A stretch of 64,000 nt of DNA from positions 1 to 64,000 of the forward strand of contig JAESRX010000012.1 of the NCBI GenBank assembly GCA_016764435.1, read 5' to 3'. Of the stretch, positions 57,153-64,000 are shown in pieces (the stretch's first letter is position 1; each line of letters starts with the position of its first letter). The notes below the pieces were generated by a model. It had not been told where the DNA came from. It ran no database searches and saw only the letters and a list, made by a program, of their open reading frames with translations. This stretch comes from Flavobacteriaceae bacterium. Lineage in GTDB: Bacteria; Bacteroidota; Bacteroidia; Flavobacteriales; Flavobacteriaceae. A program made the position numbers and the translations under genes.

Positions 57153-59051
57153 ATGCGCAAATTCTTTTTATTCATTTACATTGTTCTATTTTTAAGCCCT
57201 GTCAGCTCTTTTTCTCAGATATCTAACTACTCGGATGCCAACTCTAAATTTGATAATTTGGCCTATATGGATGCTGTTAAAATTTTCGAAAATGTAGCTA
57301 GAAATGGATTTCATTCTGCCAATCTTTTTAAAAGAATTGGAGATGCGTATTATTTAAATGGAAAATACAAAACAGCTGTTATTTGGTACGATAAACTTTT
57401 TAAAAATTACCCATCACAAGATATTGAAGCTACCTATTTCTTTCGGTATTCTCATGGTCTTAAGGCCAGTAATGAAATAGAAAAAGGAGAACAATGGATG
57501 TTGAAATTCTATAAAAAACAAGGAATAAAACCACCTAAAAAAACAACTAGCTTCTTAGGATATAAAAAGGGGAATTTTAAAATAAGAAAGCTCTCTGTAA
57601 ACAGTCTTCATTCTGATTTCTCACCATTCATCTATAAATCAACCTTATACTTCACTTCTTCAAGAATAAAAGGCAACCATTCTCATAAAAATGATTCTTG
57701 GACAAACCTCCCCTTTTACGACATCTACAAATCCGCTATTGTAGATGGTAAATTTTCCCAAGCAGAAGCTCTTGGAGAAGAAATAAACTCTCAATTTAAC
57801 GAATCAAGTACCGTTATAAGCAAAGATGGTCAAATCATGTACTTTACGCGAAACGTTTCTAAACGACATGAAATACAAAAGTTTAAGCTCTTCAAATCCC
57901 ATAAAAAAGGAGAAACGTGGGAAAAAGCAGTACAATTACCCTTTACAATGGCCAACTATTTATTTGCACACCCTGCCTTAAGCCCTGAGGAAGACAAATT
58001 ATATTTTGCCTCTAACTTAGAAGATTCTAAGGGTGCCTCAGACCTGTATGTAGTAGATATTTTGGAAAACAACACTTATAGTGAGCCCGTTAATTTAGGG
58101 AGTAAAATAAACACTTTCGGGAGAGACACCTACCCTTTTATAGACAAAAAAGGCAACTTATACTATTCTACAGATGGAAAACCAGGAAAAGGAGGTCTCG
58201 ATATATTCAAAGCAACCTTCAGTAATACGGATACTATAGTCACTACAGTTAGTTATGGAATAAACAGCAACCAAGACGACTTCAGTTACACAGAAGCGCT
58301 CGAAACAGGGACTGTTTTCTTTGCCTCTAACCGGAATAGTAAATTTGATGTAGATAATATATACACCCTAGAAAAAAAGATAGCTCCGAAAAAAAAATGT
58401 ACGATCACCTTAAAAGGATTCATACATAGCACTGAAGGAGAACCTTTAGCAGATGCCACTGTAATGCTTCTTGATTTTGACCGCACTATTATTAGCGAAA
58501 AAATAAGCTCTAAAAAAGGAACCTACAATTTCAACTTAAAATCTTGTAATGAAAACTACATAATACGCACACATAAAGATGGTTTCTTAGCACAAGAAGA
58601 CCTCGTATATTTCACGAAAAAGAAAAACAAAAAAGTAGTAAACATTCAACTAGAACCTTATCTAATCGCCTTAAATAAAGGAAACGACTTAGGAAAAGCA
58701 TTAAAACTAGACCCTATCTATTTTGATTTAGATGATGCTACTATAAAAAAAGAAGCAAAAATTGAACTTGAAAAGATTGCCCAAGCCATGTTAATTGTAT
58801 ACCCTACTGTTAAGATAGAAATAGGAGCACATACAGACAGTAGAGCTTCCGATTATTATAACTTAAACCTATCCAAAAGAAGGGCGAAAGCAACGATGAA
58901 CTATTTAATCTCCCGTGGTGTTCCAGCCTCCCGTATCTCAGGAAAAGGGTATGGAGAAACACAACTATTAAACAAGTGTTCAAATGGGGTACGATGCTTA
59001 GAAAAAGAACATCAAAAAAACAGAAGAACTGAGTTTATAATTTTAGATTAA
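57153..59051 (+). CDS. PD40/OmpA-family outer-membrane protein (PorE-like layout)
   Basis: 632 residues: signal peptide (1-21, SSFSQ), TPR-like helices (about 25-120, AVKIFENVARNG, GKYKTAVIWYDKLFKNYP), PD40/WD40-like beta-propeller blades (about 150-400; YFTSSRIKG, MYFTRN, LYFASNLED, LYYSTDGKPGKGGLDIF), a carboxypeptidase-regulatory-like domain (about 425-505) and a C-terminal OmpA domain (about 520-632; IYFDLDDATIK, IGAHTDSRASDYYNLNLSKRRA). This layout is shared with the PorE family linked to T9SS and with other peptidoglycan-anchored outer-membrane proteins; the exact role is not assignable. Confidence 0.88.
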   Translation: MRKFFLFIYIVLFLSPVSSFSQISNYSDANSKFDNLAYMDAVKIFENVARNGFHSANLFKRIGDAYYLNGKYKTAVIWYDKLFKNYPSQDIEATYFFRYSHGLKASNEIEKGEQWMLKFYKKQGIKPPKKTTSFLGYKKGNFKIRKLSVNSLHSDFSPFIYKSTLYFTSSRIKGNHSHKNDSWTNLPFYDIYKSAIVDGKFSQAEALGEEINSQFNESSTVISKDGQIMYFTRNVSKRHEIQKFKLFKSHKKGETWEKAVQLPFTMANYLFAHPALSPEEDKLYFASNLEDSKGASDLYVVDILENNTYSEPVNLGSKINTFGRDTYPFIDKKGNLYYSTDGKPGKGGLDIFKATFSNTDTIVTTVSYGINSNQDDFSYTEALETGTVFFASNRNSKFDVDNIYTLEKKIAPKKKCTITLKGFIHSTEGEPLADATVMLLDFDRTIISEKISSKKGTYNFNLKSCNENYIIRTHKDGFLAQEDLVYFTKKKNKKVVNIQLEPYLIALNKGNDLGKALKLDPIYFDLDDATIKKEAKIELEKIAQAMLIVYPTVKIEIGAHTDSRASDYYNLNLSKRRAKATMNYLISRGVPASRISGKGYGETQLLNKCSNGVRCLEKEHQKNRRTEFIILD

Positions 59052-59052
59052 T

Positions 59053-59286
59053 TTACACTATAAAAAGTAGAAGGGCAGAAAATCCTCCTAAAAACCCAAG
59101 GATTAAATATTTCCAAAGTACATGTGCTTTTTTAAGTTCCATAAACTCAAAACTAACGAGTATAAATTTAAGTCCAGCAATGCCTATAATAAACAAAGTA
59201 GCATAATTTATATCTCTTCCTGATATAAATGCGGTCCCAAAGGTTAAGATCATTAACAGCAACCAAATAATGTTTAATTGTTTCAT
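59053..59286 (-). CDS. Cytochrome c oxidase subunit IV-like small membrane protein (NorF-like)
   Basis: 77 residues with three predicted membrane helices (IIWLLLMILTFGTAFISG; YATLFIIGIAGLKFILVSFEFMEL; WKYLILGFLGGFSALLLFIV). The KFILVSFEFMELKKAH segment is typical of prokaryotic COX subunit IV/CyoD-like and NorF proteins. It follows norE by 3 bp, which supports the NorE-NorF assignment. It is convergent with the OmpA gene, with a 1-bp gap. Confidence 0.8.
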   Translation of the reverse strand: MKQLNIIWLLLMILTFGTAFISGRDINYATLFIIGIAGLKFILVSFEFMELKKAHVLWKYLILGFLGGFSALLLFIV

Positions 59287-59289
59287 CGC

Positions 59290-59871
59290 TTAAAATATTA
59301 AATAGATTATAGGAAAAAGTAACAGCCATATTAAATCACACATATGCCAAAACGCAGCGCCCGCTTCCACATCAATTAATTCAACCCCCTCAGGGTTCTT
59401 TTTTAAATTATAGGTGGTTATCCCTAAAATAAAAAGTCCTACCAATACGTGTATTACATGAAAAAAAGTAAGGGCCCAATAAAAAGTGAAGAACAAATTG
59501 TAATTCATATCCAACCCTGCTTCCATTTTAAGAGAGTATTCTAGTCCCTTTAAAACTAAAAAGCAACAGCCTAAGAACATAGTAGCCCATAAATAACGTA
59601 TACTTTTTTCAATGTGATTTCGCTTTAACTCCATCACAGATTTCGCCATAAAAAAGCCACTTGTCAACAAAAATACGGTGTTCACTGCTCCATAAGATGC
59701 GTTTAATAGTAAACGAGATTCGTGGAATAATTCCCGTTCTAAACTTCCGTAATACACCATAGCCACAAGTGCCATTCCAAACGTAAAAAGTTCTAAAAAT
59801 ATAATGATCCACATTAAAATTCCTCCAGGAGGATAATACACATTTTTCGAATCGACTGGCACTGTTTCCAT
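59290..59871 (-). CDS. norE: NorE-like cytochrome c oxidase subunit III family protein
   Basis: 193 residues, five predicted membrane helices: ILMWIIIFLELFTFGMALVAMVYYG, VNTVFLLTSGFFMAKSVMEL, WATMFLGCCFLVLKGLEYS, FTFYWALTFFHVIHVLVGLFILGI and WHMCDLIWLLLFPIIYLIF. This is the COX3 fold of the short type (NorE), associated with NO reductase clusters, where it supports activity or assembly; no COX1 gene is adjacent. It lies 33 bp downstream of the HHE-PAS gene in the same operon. Confidence 0.82.
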   Translation of the reverse strand: METVPVDSKNVYYPPGGILMWIIIFLELFTFGMALVAMVYYGSLERELFHESRLLLNASYGAVNTVFLLTSGFFMAKSVMELKRNHIEKSIRYLWATMFLGCCFLVLKGLEYSLKMEAGLDMNYNLFFTFYWALTFFHVIHVLVGLFILGITTYNLKKNPEGVELIDVEAGAAFWHMCDLIWLLLFPIIYLIF

Positions 59872-59904
59872 GTTGCTTACTTGTAATTATAAACTATTAT
59901 TTAA

Positions 59905-60894
59905 TTAATCCCAGTCTAACAAACGCTGTTGACCTTCTAATTTTTGGATGTCTGTAATGTCCTGAGACATCTCTATCACACCTCTATACACATTGTCATT
60001 ATCACGAATAGCAAAATAACGAATATGTATCATCTGGCCTTTAAAATTAATCCAGAACTCAGCTGTATCCTTAGTTCCTGCTTTAAATTCGTCCACAATT
60101 CTCAATACCATATCCACACTTTTTGGAGGATGGCAAAAACGAATTTCTCTCCCTATAATTCCTTTTGATCTTGGAAAGACACGATCTTTACCTCTATTGT
60201 AAAAAATAACTTTATCATTTTCATCTACATAGGTAATATCTACTGGTAAAAAACGAAGTAATAAATTTACTTGTTCAGGCGTCATATGACCTTCGTCGTA
60301 ATGAAATGTGTTTTCTAAAGAGAAACTCAATTCACGCTTTTTAAAATCTTTACTAGGATGCACATACTCTTCCTCTTCTTCCTTTACTTCAATAGCTGGA
60401 TACGGAGCAGGCGTTTCTTTTAACATCCATCCTATTTCTTCGTCACCCACATAAAATTCCTTCCAATCATCTTCACTTAATAAATCCATCGCATTTGGGA
60501 ACAACCGCGTGTCTTCTATATTCATCAAGCGCTTAATACCCTCAATTAAATAAGGTAGATTTTCAATAATCTTAGCGGTGTTTTTTTCTTCATTATAGCC
60601 TTTTAATAATCGAACCTGATCACGTAAGGTATCATGAAAAGACCACATTCCCTGGCTGGGACCATTCCATCCATGCTTTTCTAAATAAGGAAACAATTGA
60701 TTCTCCTTACGTGCAAAACGCTTTTCAATGGTTGTTAAGTGATTGAATAGATTGAAATATTTTTGAAAATCCTCCACGGGATCCGCATCGTATAATTCCA
60801 ATAATAATTCTTGAATTAAGTCACCTTCTTGGTAATACACTTTTAAGGGATGTCCTTCTGCTAGTTTTTCTACTGTTGGTAAAAATGAGTTCAT
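59905..60894 (-). CDS. HHE-PAS protein (DUF438-like), probable haem/iron or redox sensor
   Basis: 329 residues, soluble. The N-terminal helical hemerythrin-like domain (about 1-160) holds His15, His52, Glu57, Glu64, His74 and His87 (NHLTTIEKRFARKENQLF; WSFHDTLRDQ). The C-terminal PAS domain (about 208-320) has LLRFLPVDITYVDENDKVIFYNRGKDRVFPRS, IIGREIRFCHPPKSV and IEMSQDITDIQKLEG, the typical DUF438/PAS end. Such proteins have no kinase and are thought to sense or bind ligands. It lies between the Ric-like gene (21 bp upstream) and norE, which ties it to nitric oxide. Confidence 0.82.
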   Translation of the reverse strand: MNSFLPTVEKLAEGHPLKVYYQEGDLIQELLLELYDADPVEDFQKYFNLFNHLTTIEKRFARKENQLFPYLEKHGWNGPSQGMWSFHDTLRDQVRLLKGYNEEKNTAKIIENLPYLIEGIKRLMNIEDTRLFPNAMDLLSEDDWKEFYVGDEEIGWMLKETPAPYPAIEVKEEEEEYVHPSKDFKKRELSFSLENTFHYDEGHMTPEQVNLLLRFLPVDITYVDENDKVIFYNRGKDRVFPRSKGIIGREIRFCHPPKSVDMVLRIVDEFKAGTKDTAEFWINFKGQMIHIRYFAIRDNDNVYRGVIEMSQDITDIQKLEGQQRLLDWD

Positions 60895-60915
60895 GCTGTC
60901 GTTTTTTTAGTGTAA

Positions 60916-61587
60916 TTATATTTTAGAAAACAATACATTCATCTGAAAATGCATGTAATTATGTAATTTTTGTTCTAAGTCGGCTAGTTTTACGTAAAGA
61001 GTTTGATAGGTATTACAAGCTCCGTCAGGCGCTGTAAATTTATCAGTAAGACCTGATAATTCTTTTAAAAAATCACCAATCGTCTTATAGTTCGAAGCCA
61101 AATTAATAGTAAGGGTGGAAATTTCGTCCGCTGTATTAGTAGTGTCTGAAAAAGTAGTCATTCGCGTGAATAACTGATCTTCCTCTACGGATAAACAAAC
61201 ACCTAACAAGGTCGATAACTGCATAAATACAACGTTTACCTCCACTACCTCATCGTGATCCTCCCCGTGTACTTCAGCAACTTTTGCCGCGTATTGTCCA
61301 ATAAGGGGTACGTTATCCTCAATATATTGATGAAAATTACTGCGTACATATTCAATACTATCCTCGATGTTAAAATCGTCATATTTCACATCCCTAGAAA
61401 TCGTGTTTTTAATAGCTTCTATCTCTTGCTTTAAAGTTTCAAAAGCAACGCCACTTTCTTTACACGCTTGCTCTAATGTCATTCCTCCACCACAACAAAA
61501 ATCTATATTGTATTTTCCAAAAACGTTATCTGCGCCAATATTTTGAGTCAATGTTGCTGCAACTGTATCTTGTATTTGTATCTCCAT
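60916..61587 (-). CDS. Ric/ScdA/YtfE-family protein with degenerate di-iron site
   Basis: Homologue of the iron-sulfur cluster repair protein. 223 residues from MEIQIQDTV; the longer GTG-start frame overlaps the promoter at 61614-61621 and is rejected. The N-terminal DUF542 with Cys31-Cys32 (NIDFCCGGG) is intact. Against E. coli YtfE ligands (H84, H129, E133, H160, H204, E208) I read His86, Cys131, Glu135, Tyr167, Tyr211 and Gln215, so four of six are replaced while the flanking sequence (VEEDQLF, APDGACNTY, MNVLF) aligns without gaps. It may repair clusters by another mechanism, or sense NO. It is first of four genes in an operon with the HHE-PAS gene, norE and the subunit IV-like gene. Confidence 0.85.
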   Translation of the reverse strand: MEIQIQDTVAATLTQNIGADNVFGKYNIDFCCGGGMTLEQACKESGVAFETLKQEIEAIKNTISRDVKYDDFNIEDSIEYVRSNFHQYIEDNVPLIGQYAAKVAEVHGEDHDEVVEVNVVFMQLSTLLGVCLSVEEDQLFTRMTTFSDTTNTADEISTLTINLASNYKTIGDFLKELSGLTDKFTAPDGACNTYQTLYVKLADLEQKLHNYMHFQMNVLFSKI

Positions 61588-61613
61588 CCCTTTGTTATTA
61601 ATTAACGAAAGCA

Positions 61614-61621
61614 CAAAGATA
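61614..61621 (-). promoter_or_regulatory. -7 element of the ric operon
   Basis: TATCTTTG on the minus strand, 26 bp before the ATG at 61587. Confidence 0.6.
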
Positions 61622-61623
61622 TA

Positions 61624-61649
61624 AATAAAAGACTATTTTATCTTTTATT
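61624..61649 (-). promoter_or_regulatory. Inverted repeat overlapping the ric core promoter
   Basis: AATAAAAGA and TCTTTTATT form a perfect 9-bp inverted repeat with an 8-nt spacer, directly upstream of the -7 element, where the -33 region would be. The position fits a repressor or NO-responsive regulator site. It matches no operator I know; in AT-rich DNA, chance is possible. Confidence 0.4.
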
Positions 61650-61689
61650 AAGGTAGTTATTTTTGTTAAAATTACTAAACACCTAAAAA

Positions 61690-63468
61690 CTAAGTAGATT
61701 GATGCTTGATTTTCTCATACAGCAGGACTAAAGACTGCAATAATTCCACTGGAGTGGTTAATATTTGATAGTGGTTCTGTCCAAACATTTGAGGCAAGTA
61801 ATATTTAGCCGATGCTTCTATCGCCAAAGCATAGGAATTTATATGGCGCTGATTTAATTCACGCAATGCTTGTTTTACATCATTTACTCCATATTTCCCT
61901 TCATAGCGATCATAATCGTTCGGCTTTCCGTCAGAAATTAAAATTACCCATTTATTTTTAGTCTCACGTAAATCCAATTCCGCACCAGCATGACGCAAGG
62001 CAGCACCGATCCTCGTATAACCATTTGGTTCTATCGCTCCTACTTTATGCTTCGCTTTATTCCAATCATCATCAAAACCTTTTAGGGTAACATAAGAAGA
62101 ATGATTTCTTGTTTTTGAATAAAAAGCATTGATCGCGAAATCAATATTAAACTCTTCTAAAATTTCACCAAATAGGATGGATACTTGTTTTTCTACATCA
62201 ATTACTCGATTACCTGCGGCATATCCATCACTAGACAAGCTCACATCTAGCAACAATAAAATAGACAAATCTTTTTCCTTTTTACGCTTAGAAAAATAAA
62301 TATTCTCAGAGGGTGTATGTCCTGACCTTACCTCTACAAATAAATCTGTCAAGGCATCCAGGTCAAATTCCTCCCCTTGAGTTTGACGTCTTACTTGTTG
62401 ATATTTATTATTGACAGAGGTCATCATTTTCCGAAGTCCCATTAAAGTACTTCTATTATCGGACAGCGTTTTTTGATAATACGAGGCGTCAGATTTCATT
62501 ATTTTTTTTGGATAGACTTTGCAAAAACCAGGTTTATAAGCCCGTTTTGAATAATCCCATTCGTCATAAGTAATATGATAACCTTTAGTGTCCGATTGAG
62601 CACTCTCAGACACAGTGGTGTTTTCCACAAATTCTGCTTGATAAACAGAATGCGCAGTATCGTCCACACGTACCGTATATTTCATATTTAAATCCTGCAA
62701 CGCTTCTTGGTGATCATCTAACTCATCATCTCCATCAAAATCTCTCCATCCTCCATTGTGTTCATCTACAGTTTCTACTTTTTCAAAACTGTGATTTACG
62801 GAAAAATCTTCTTGCTTTTTTGTATCCACTTGCACAGAAATAATTTCCTCTACAGCATTCGCCTTAAGCACCGTTTTCGGTGCATCTGGATTTGCAGTTT
62901 TTGTTTTATCATCAAAATTATGCAAGGTATCCTTACTTCCATCCACGTCACTACGCATCCATTTCCCATAGAGAATACTATAATCTGCCTCCTTATTTTT
63001 GGGTGTTTTCTCAATAATTAAGGCCTGAATAGCTGCATGTATTTGTTGACAAACAGGATATTGATCAAACAGTGTTTCTAATACGGCTGTTGCCCCTTCT
63101 AATGCTTTAAGTTGCGATTCTTCTGTAGCGTGTTCTACCTTTCCGTCTGTCCAATTTTGACCTAAGTTCTTTTGCTCCGCTAAGTACAATACTCGAAACA
63201 AATAGAACGCAATATTTTTATCATAATCAGTAAAACCATCAAAATAAAAAGGCAAAAAGAAATTAGAATTTCGGTAGCCTCCTTCTCTCTCAGCAGGATA
63301 AATCTCAATTGATTTTCCTGTAATCGCACAAGCTAATAAGGTCAATCTTGGTTTAATATCCGCTAAATTTACACGGTATTTTAGCCGTTCTGAAGCCGTT
63401 CTTTTACGACGGCTTAAAAACTTTACAATCTTGGTATATAAAAATTCATCTGGCTCAAACATGGTCAC
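61690..63468 (-). CDS. norD: NorD, von Willebrand A-domain NO-reductase accessory protein
   Basis: 592 residues. A variable N-terminal part of about 330 residues precedes the Lys/Arg-rich stretch (about 290-360) and the VWA domain (about 400-592) with a complete MIDAS: DVSLSS, the Thr in NGYTRIGAAL and ISDGKPND. NorD works with the AAA+ protein NorQ to mature NorB by metal insertion (known for Paracoccus and Thermus). It lies 19 bp downstream of norQ. The start MTMFEPDEF could also be the Met two codons on. Confidence 0.9.
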   Translation of the reverse strand: MTMFEPDEFLYTKIVKFLSRRKRTASERLKYRVNLADIKPRLTLLACAITGKSIEIYPAEREGGYRNSNFFLPFYFDGFTDYDKNIAFYLFRVLYLAEQKNLGQNWTDGKVEHATEESQLKALEGATAVLETLFDQYPVCQQIHAAIQALIIEKTPKNKEADYSILYGKWMRSDVDGSKDTLHNFDDKTKTANPDAPKTVLKANAVEEIISVQVDTKKQEDFSVNHSFEKVETVDEHNGGWRDFDGDDELDDHQEALQDLNMKYTVRVDDTAHSVYQAEFVENTTVSESAQSDTKGYHITYDEWDYSKRAYKPGFCKVYPKKIMKSDASYYQKTLSDNRSTLMGLRKMMTSVNNKYQQVRRQTQGEEFDLDALTDLFVEVRSGHTPSENIYFSKRKKEKDLSILLLLDVSLSSDGYAAGNRVIDVEKQVSILFGEILEEFNIDFAINAFYSKTRNHSSYVTLKGFDDDWNKAKHKVGAIEPNGYTRIGAALRHAGAELDLRETKNKWVILISDGKPNDYDRYEGKYGVNDVKQALRELNQRHINSYALAIEASAKYYLPQMFGQNHYQILTTPVELLQSLVLLYEKIKHQST

Positions 63469-63487
63469 TAATTTACAGGTTCTGAAA

Positions 63488-64000
63488 TTATATCATTAAA
63501 TTACAAAGGTCCTTTAAGGCTTCAATAGTTTCTAAATCATCTGTTAGCGGTTCTACTACAGCTACTTCTACAGACAATCTTTTTGGCAATCCTGTTTTTA
63601 TTAATTTGGCAGCATCTACTAATAATCGTGTAGAAACAGTCTCCGTTAATCCTAATTCTGTAAGATTACGCACCTTGACCGCAATGTTTACTAATTTCTT
63701 AGCAATTCCAGCGTCAATTCCTGTTTCATTGACTAATATTTCTGCTTCCGATGTTGCGTTAGGATAGCTAAAAGACATGGCGGTAAAACGCTGCCTTGTA
63801 GATGGTTTCAACTCTTTAAAACCACGTTGGTATCCCGGGTTAAAAGAGGCAACTAAAGTAAAATCTTCGTGTGCTTTTACGGTTTCTCCCGTTTTATCTA
63901 TAAACAATTCACGGCGGTGATCTGTTAATGAATGTACGGCAACAATTACGTCCGGTCTCGCTTCTGCTATCTCGTCTAAATAAATAATAGCCCCCTTTTT
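63488..64000 (-). CDS. norQ: NorQ/CbbQ-family AAA+ ATPase, N-terminus outside the window
   Basis: The last 170 codons of a MoxR/NorQ-type ATPase are visible, entering at the window edge with the Walker B motif IIYLDEIAEARPD, followed by sensor 1 (VASFNPGYQ) and the arginine-finger region (LKPSTRQRFTAMSFSYP). The apparent internal start at 63907 is not real because the frame is open to 64000 with conserved sequence. It partners with NorD in NO-reductase maturation. The Walker A half lies beyond position 64000. Confidence 0.9.
   Translation of the reverse strand, partial: KKGAIIYLDEIAEARPDVIVAVHSLTDHRRELFIDKTGETVKAHEDFTLVASFNPGYQRGFKELKPSTRQRFTAMSFSYPNATSEAEILVNETGIDAGIAKKLVNIAVKVRNLTELGLTETVSTRLLVDAAKLIKTGLPKRLSVEVAVVEPLTDDLETIEALKDLCNLMI

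Overview
The window looks like a chromosome segment of a low-GC, probably marine member of the Flavobacteriaceae (Bacteroidota). The evidence is TAnnTTTG-type -7 promoter elements in front of many genes, a SusC/SusD pair, a lyase with a type IX secretion (T9SS) C-terminal signal, a type III glutamine synthetase, Reg_prop hybrid two-component proteins and PD40/OmpA proteins. No species is claimed.

Layout. (1) 1-2835 is mobile-element debris: a probable IS21-like end carrying a 22-bp repeat, which cuts off the 5' half of a desaturase gene; a small membrane-protein gene with an internal stop; a decayed IS3-family element; and a second cluster of IS-end-like repeats. About 900 bp of featureless DNA follows. 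(2) 3721-10419 is housekeeping: prfA, purM, a membrane protein, type III glutamine synthetase and a CaCA exchanger. (3) 10420-12534 is mostly non-coding, with a 49-codon gene and two identical tRNA-Arg(ACG) genes, each with its own promoter and terminator. (4) 12535-31280 is a polysaccharide utilisation locus (PUL) for chondroitin/hyaluronan-type glycosaminoglycans: GH88 plus PL8 lyase, SusC-SusD-DUF5017, a divergent T9SS-exported PL8 lyase and an HTCS regulator. All three structural units carry the same C-rich direct repeat 67-82 bp upstream of their start codons, a candidate HTCS operator. (5) 31683-37348 holds three histidine-kinase-type genes. (6) 37596-41158 is a three-subunit propionyl-CoA-type carboxylase. 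(7) 41278-51561 is mixed housekeeping (HAD phosphatase, clpS, prmA, tpiA, pyrF, a BtuF-like protein, small lipoproteins) and ends with a fused B12-dependent acyl-CoA mutase of the IcmF type. (8) 51717-57069 holds a structured intergenic repeat, a small lipoprotein, recQ, asnB and a Crp/Fnr-family gene. (9) 57153-64000 holds a PD40/OmpA protein and, on the minus strand, a nitric-oxide-reductase accessory cluster: norQ (cut by the window edge), norD, a Ric/ScdA homologue, an HHE-PAS (DUF438-like) protein, norE and a subunit-IV-like protein.

How parts work together. In the PUL, exported PL8 lyases would cleave uronate-containing glycans by beta-elimination, SusCD would import the oligosaccharides, and GH88 would remove the unsaturated uronic acid. 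The HTCS would sense a product and activate the three promoters through the repeats. In the nor cluster, NorQ/NorD are maturation factors for an NO reductase that must lie outside the window.

Most notable observations: the shared PUL operator, the two PL8 enzymes with different export signals, the Ric homologue that has lost four of six di-iron ligands, the Cys-motif kinase without a visible phosphoacceptor His, and the IcmF-type active-site residues next to a PCC operon. No CRISPR array or phage module was seen, and no convincingly new multi-gene system.
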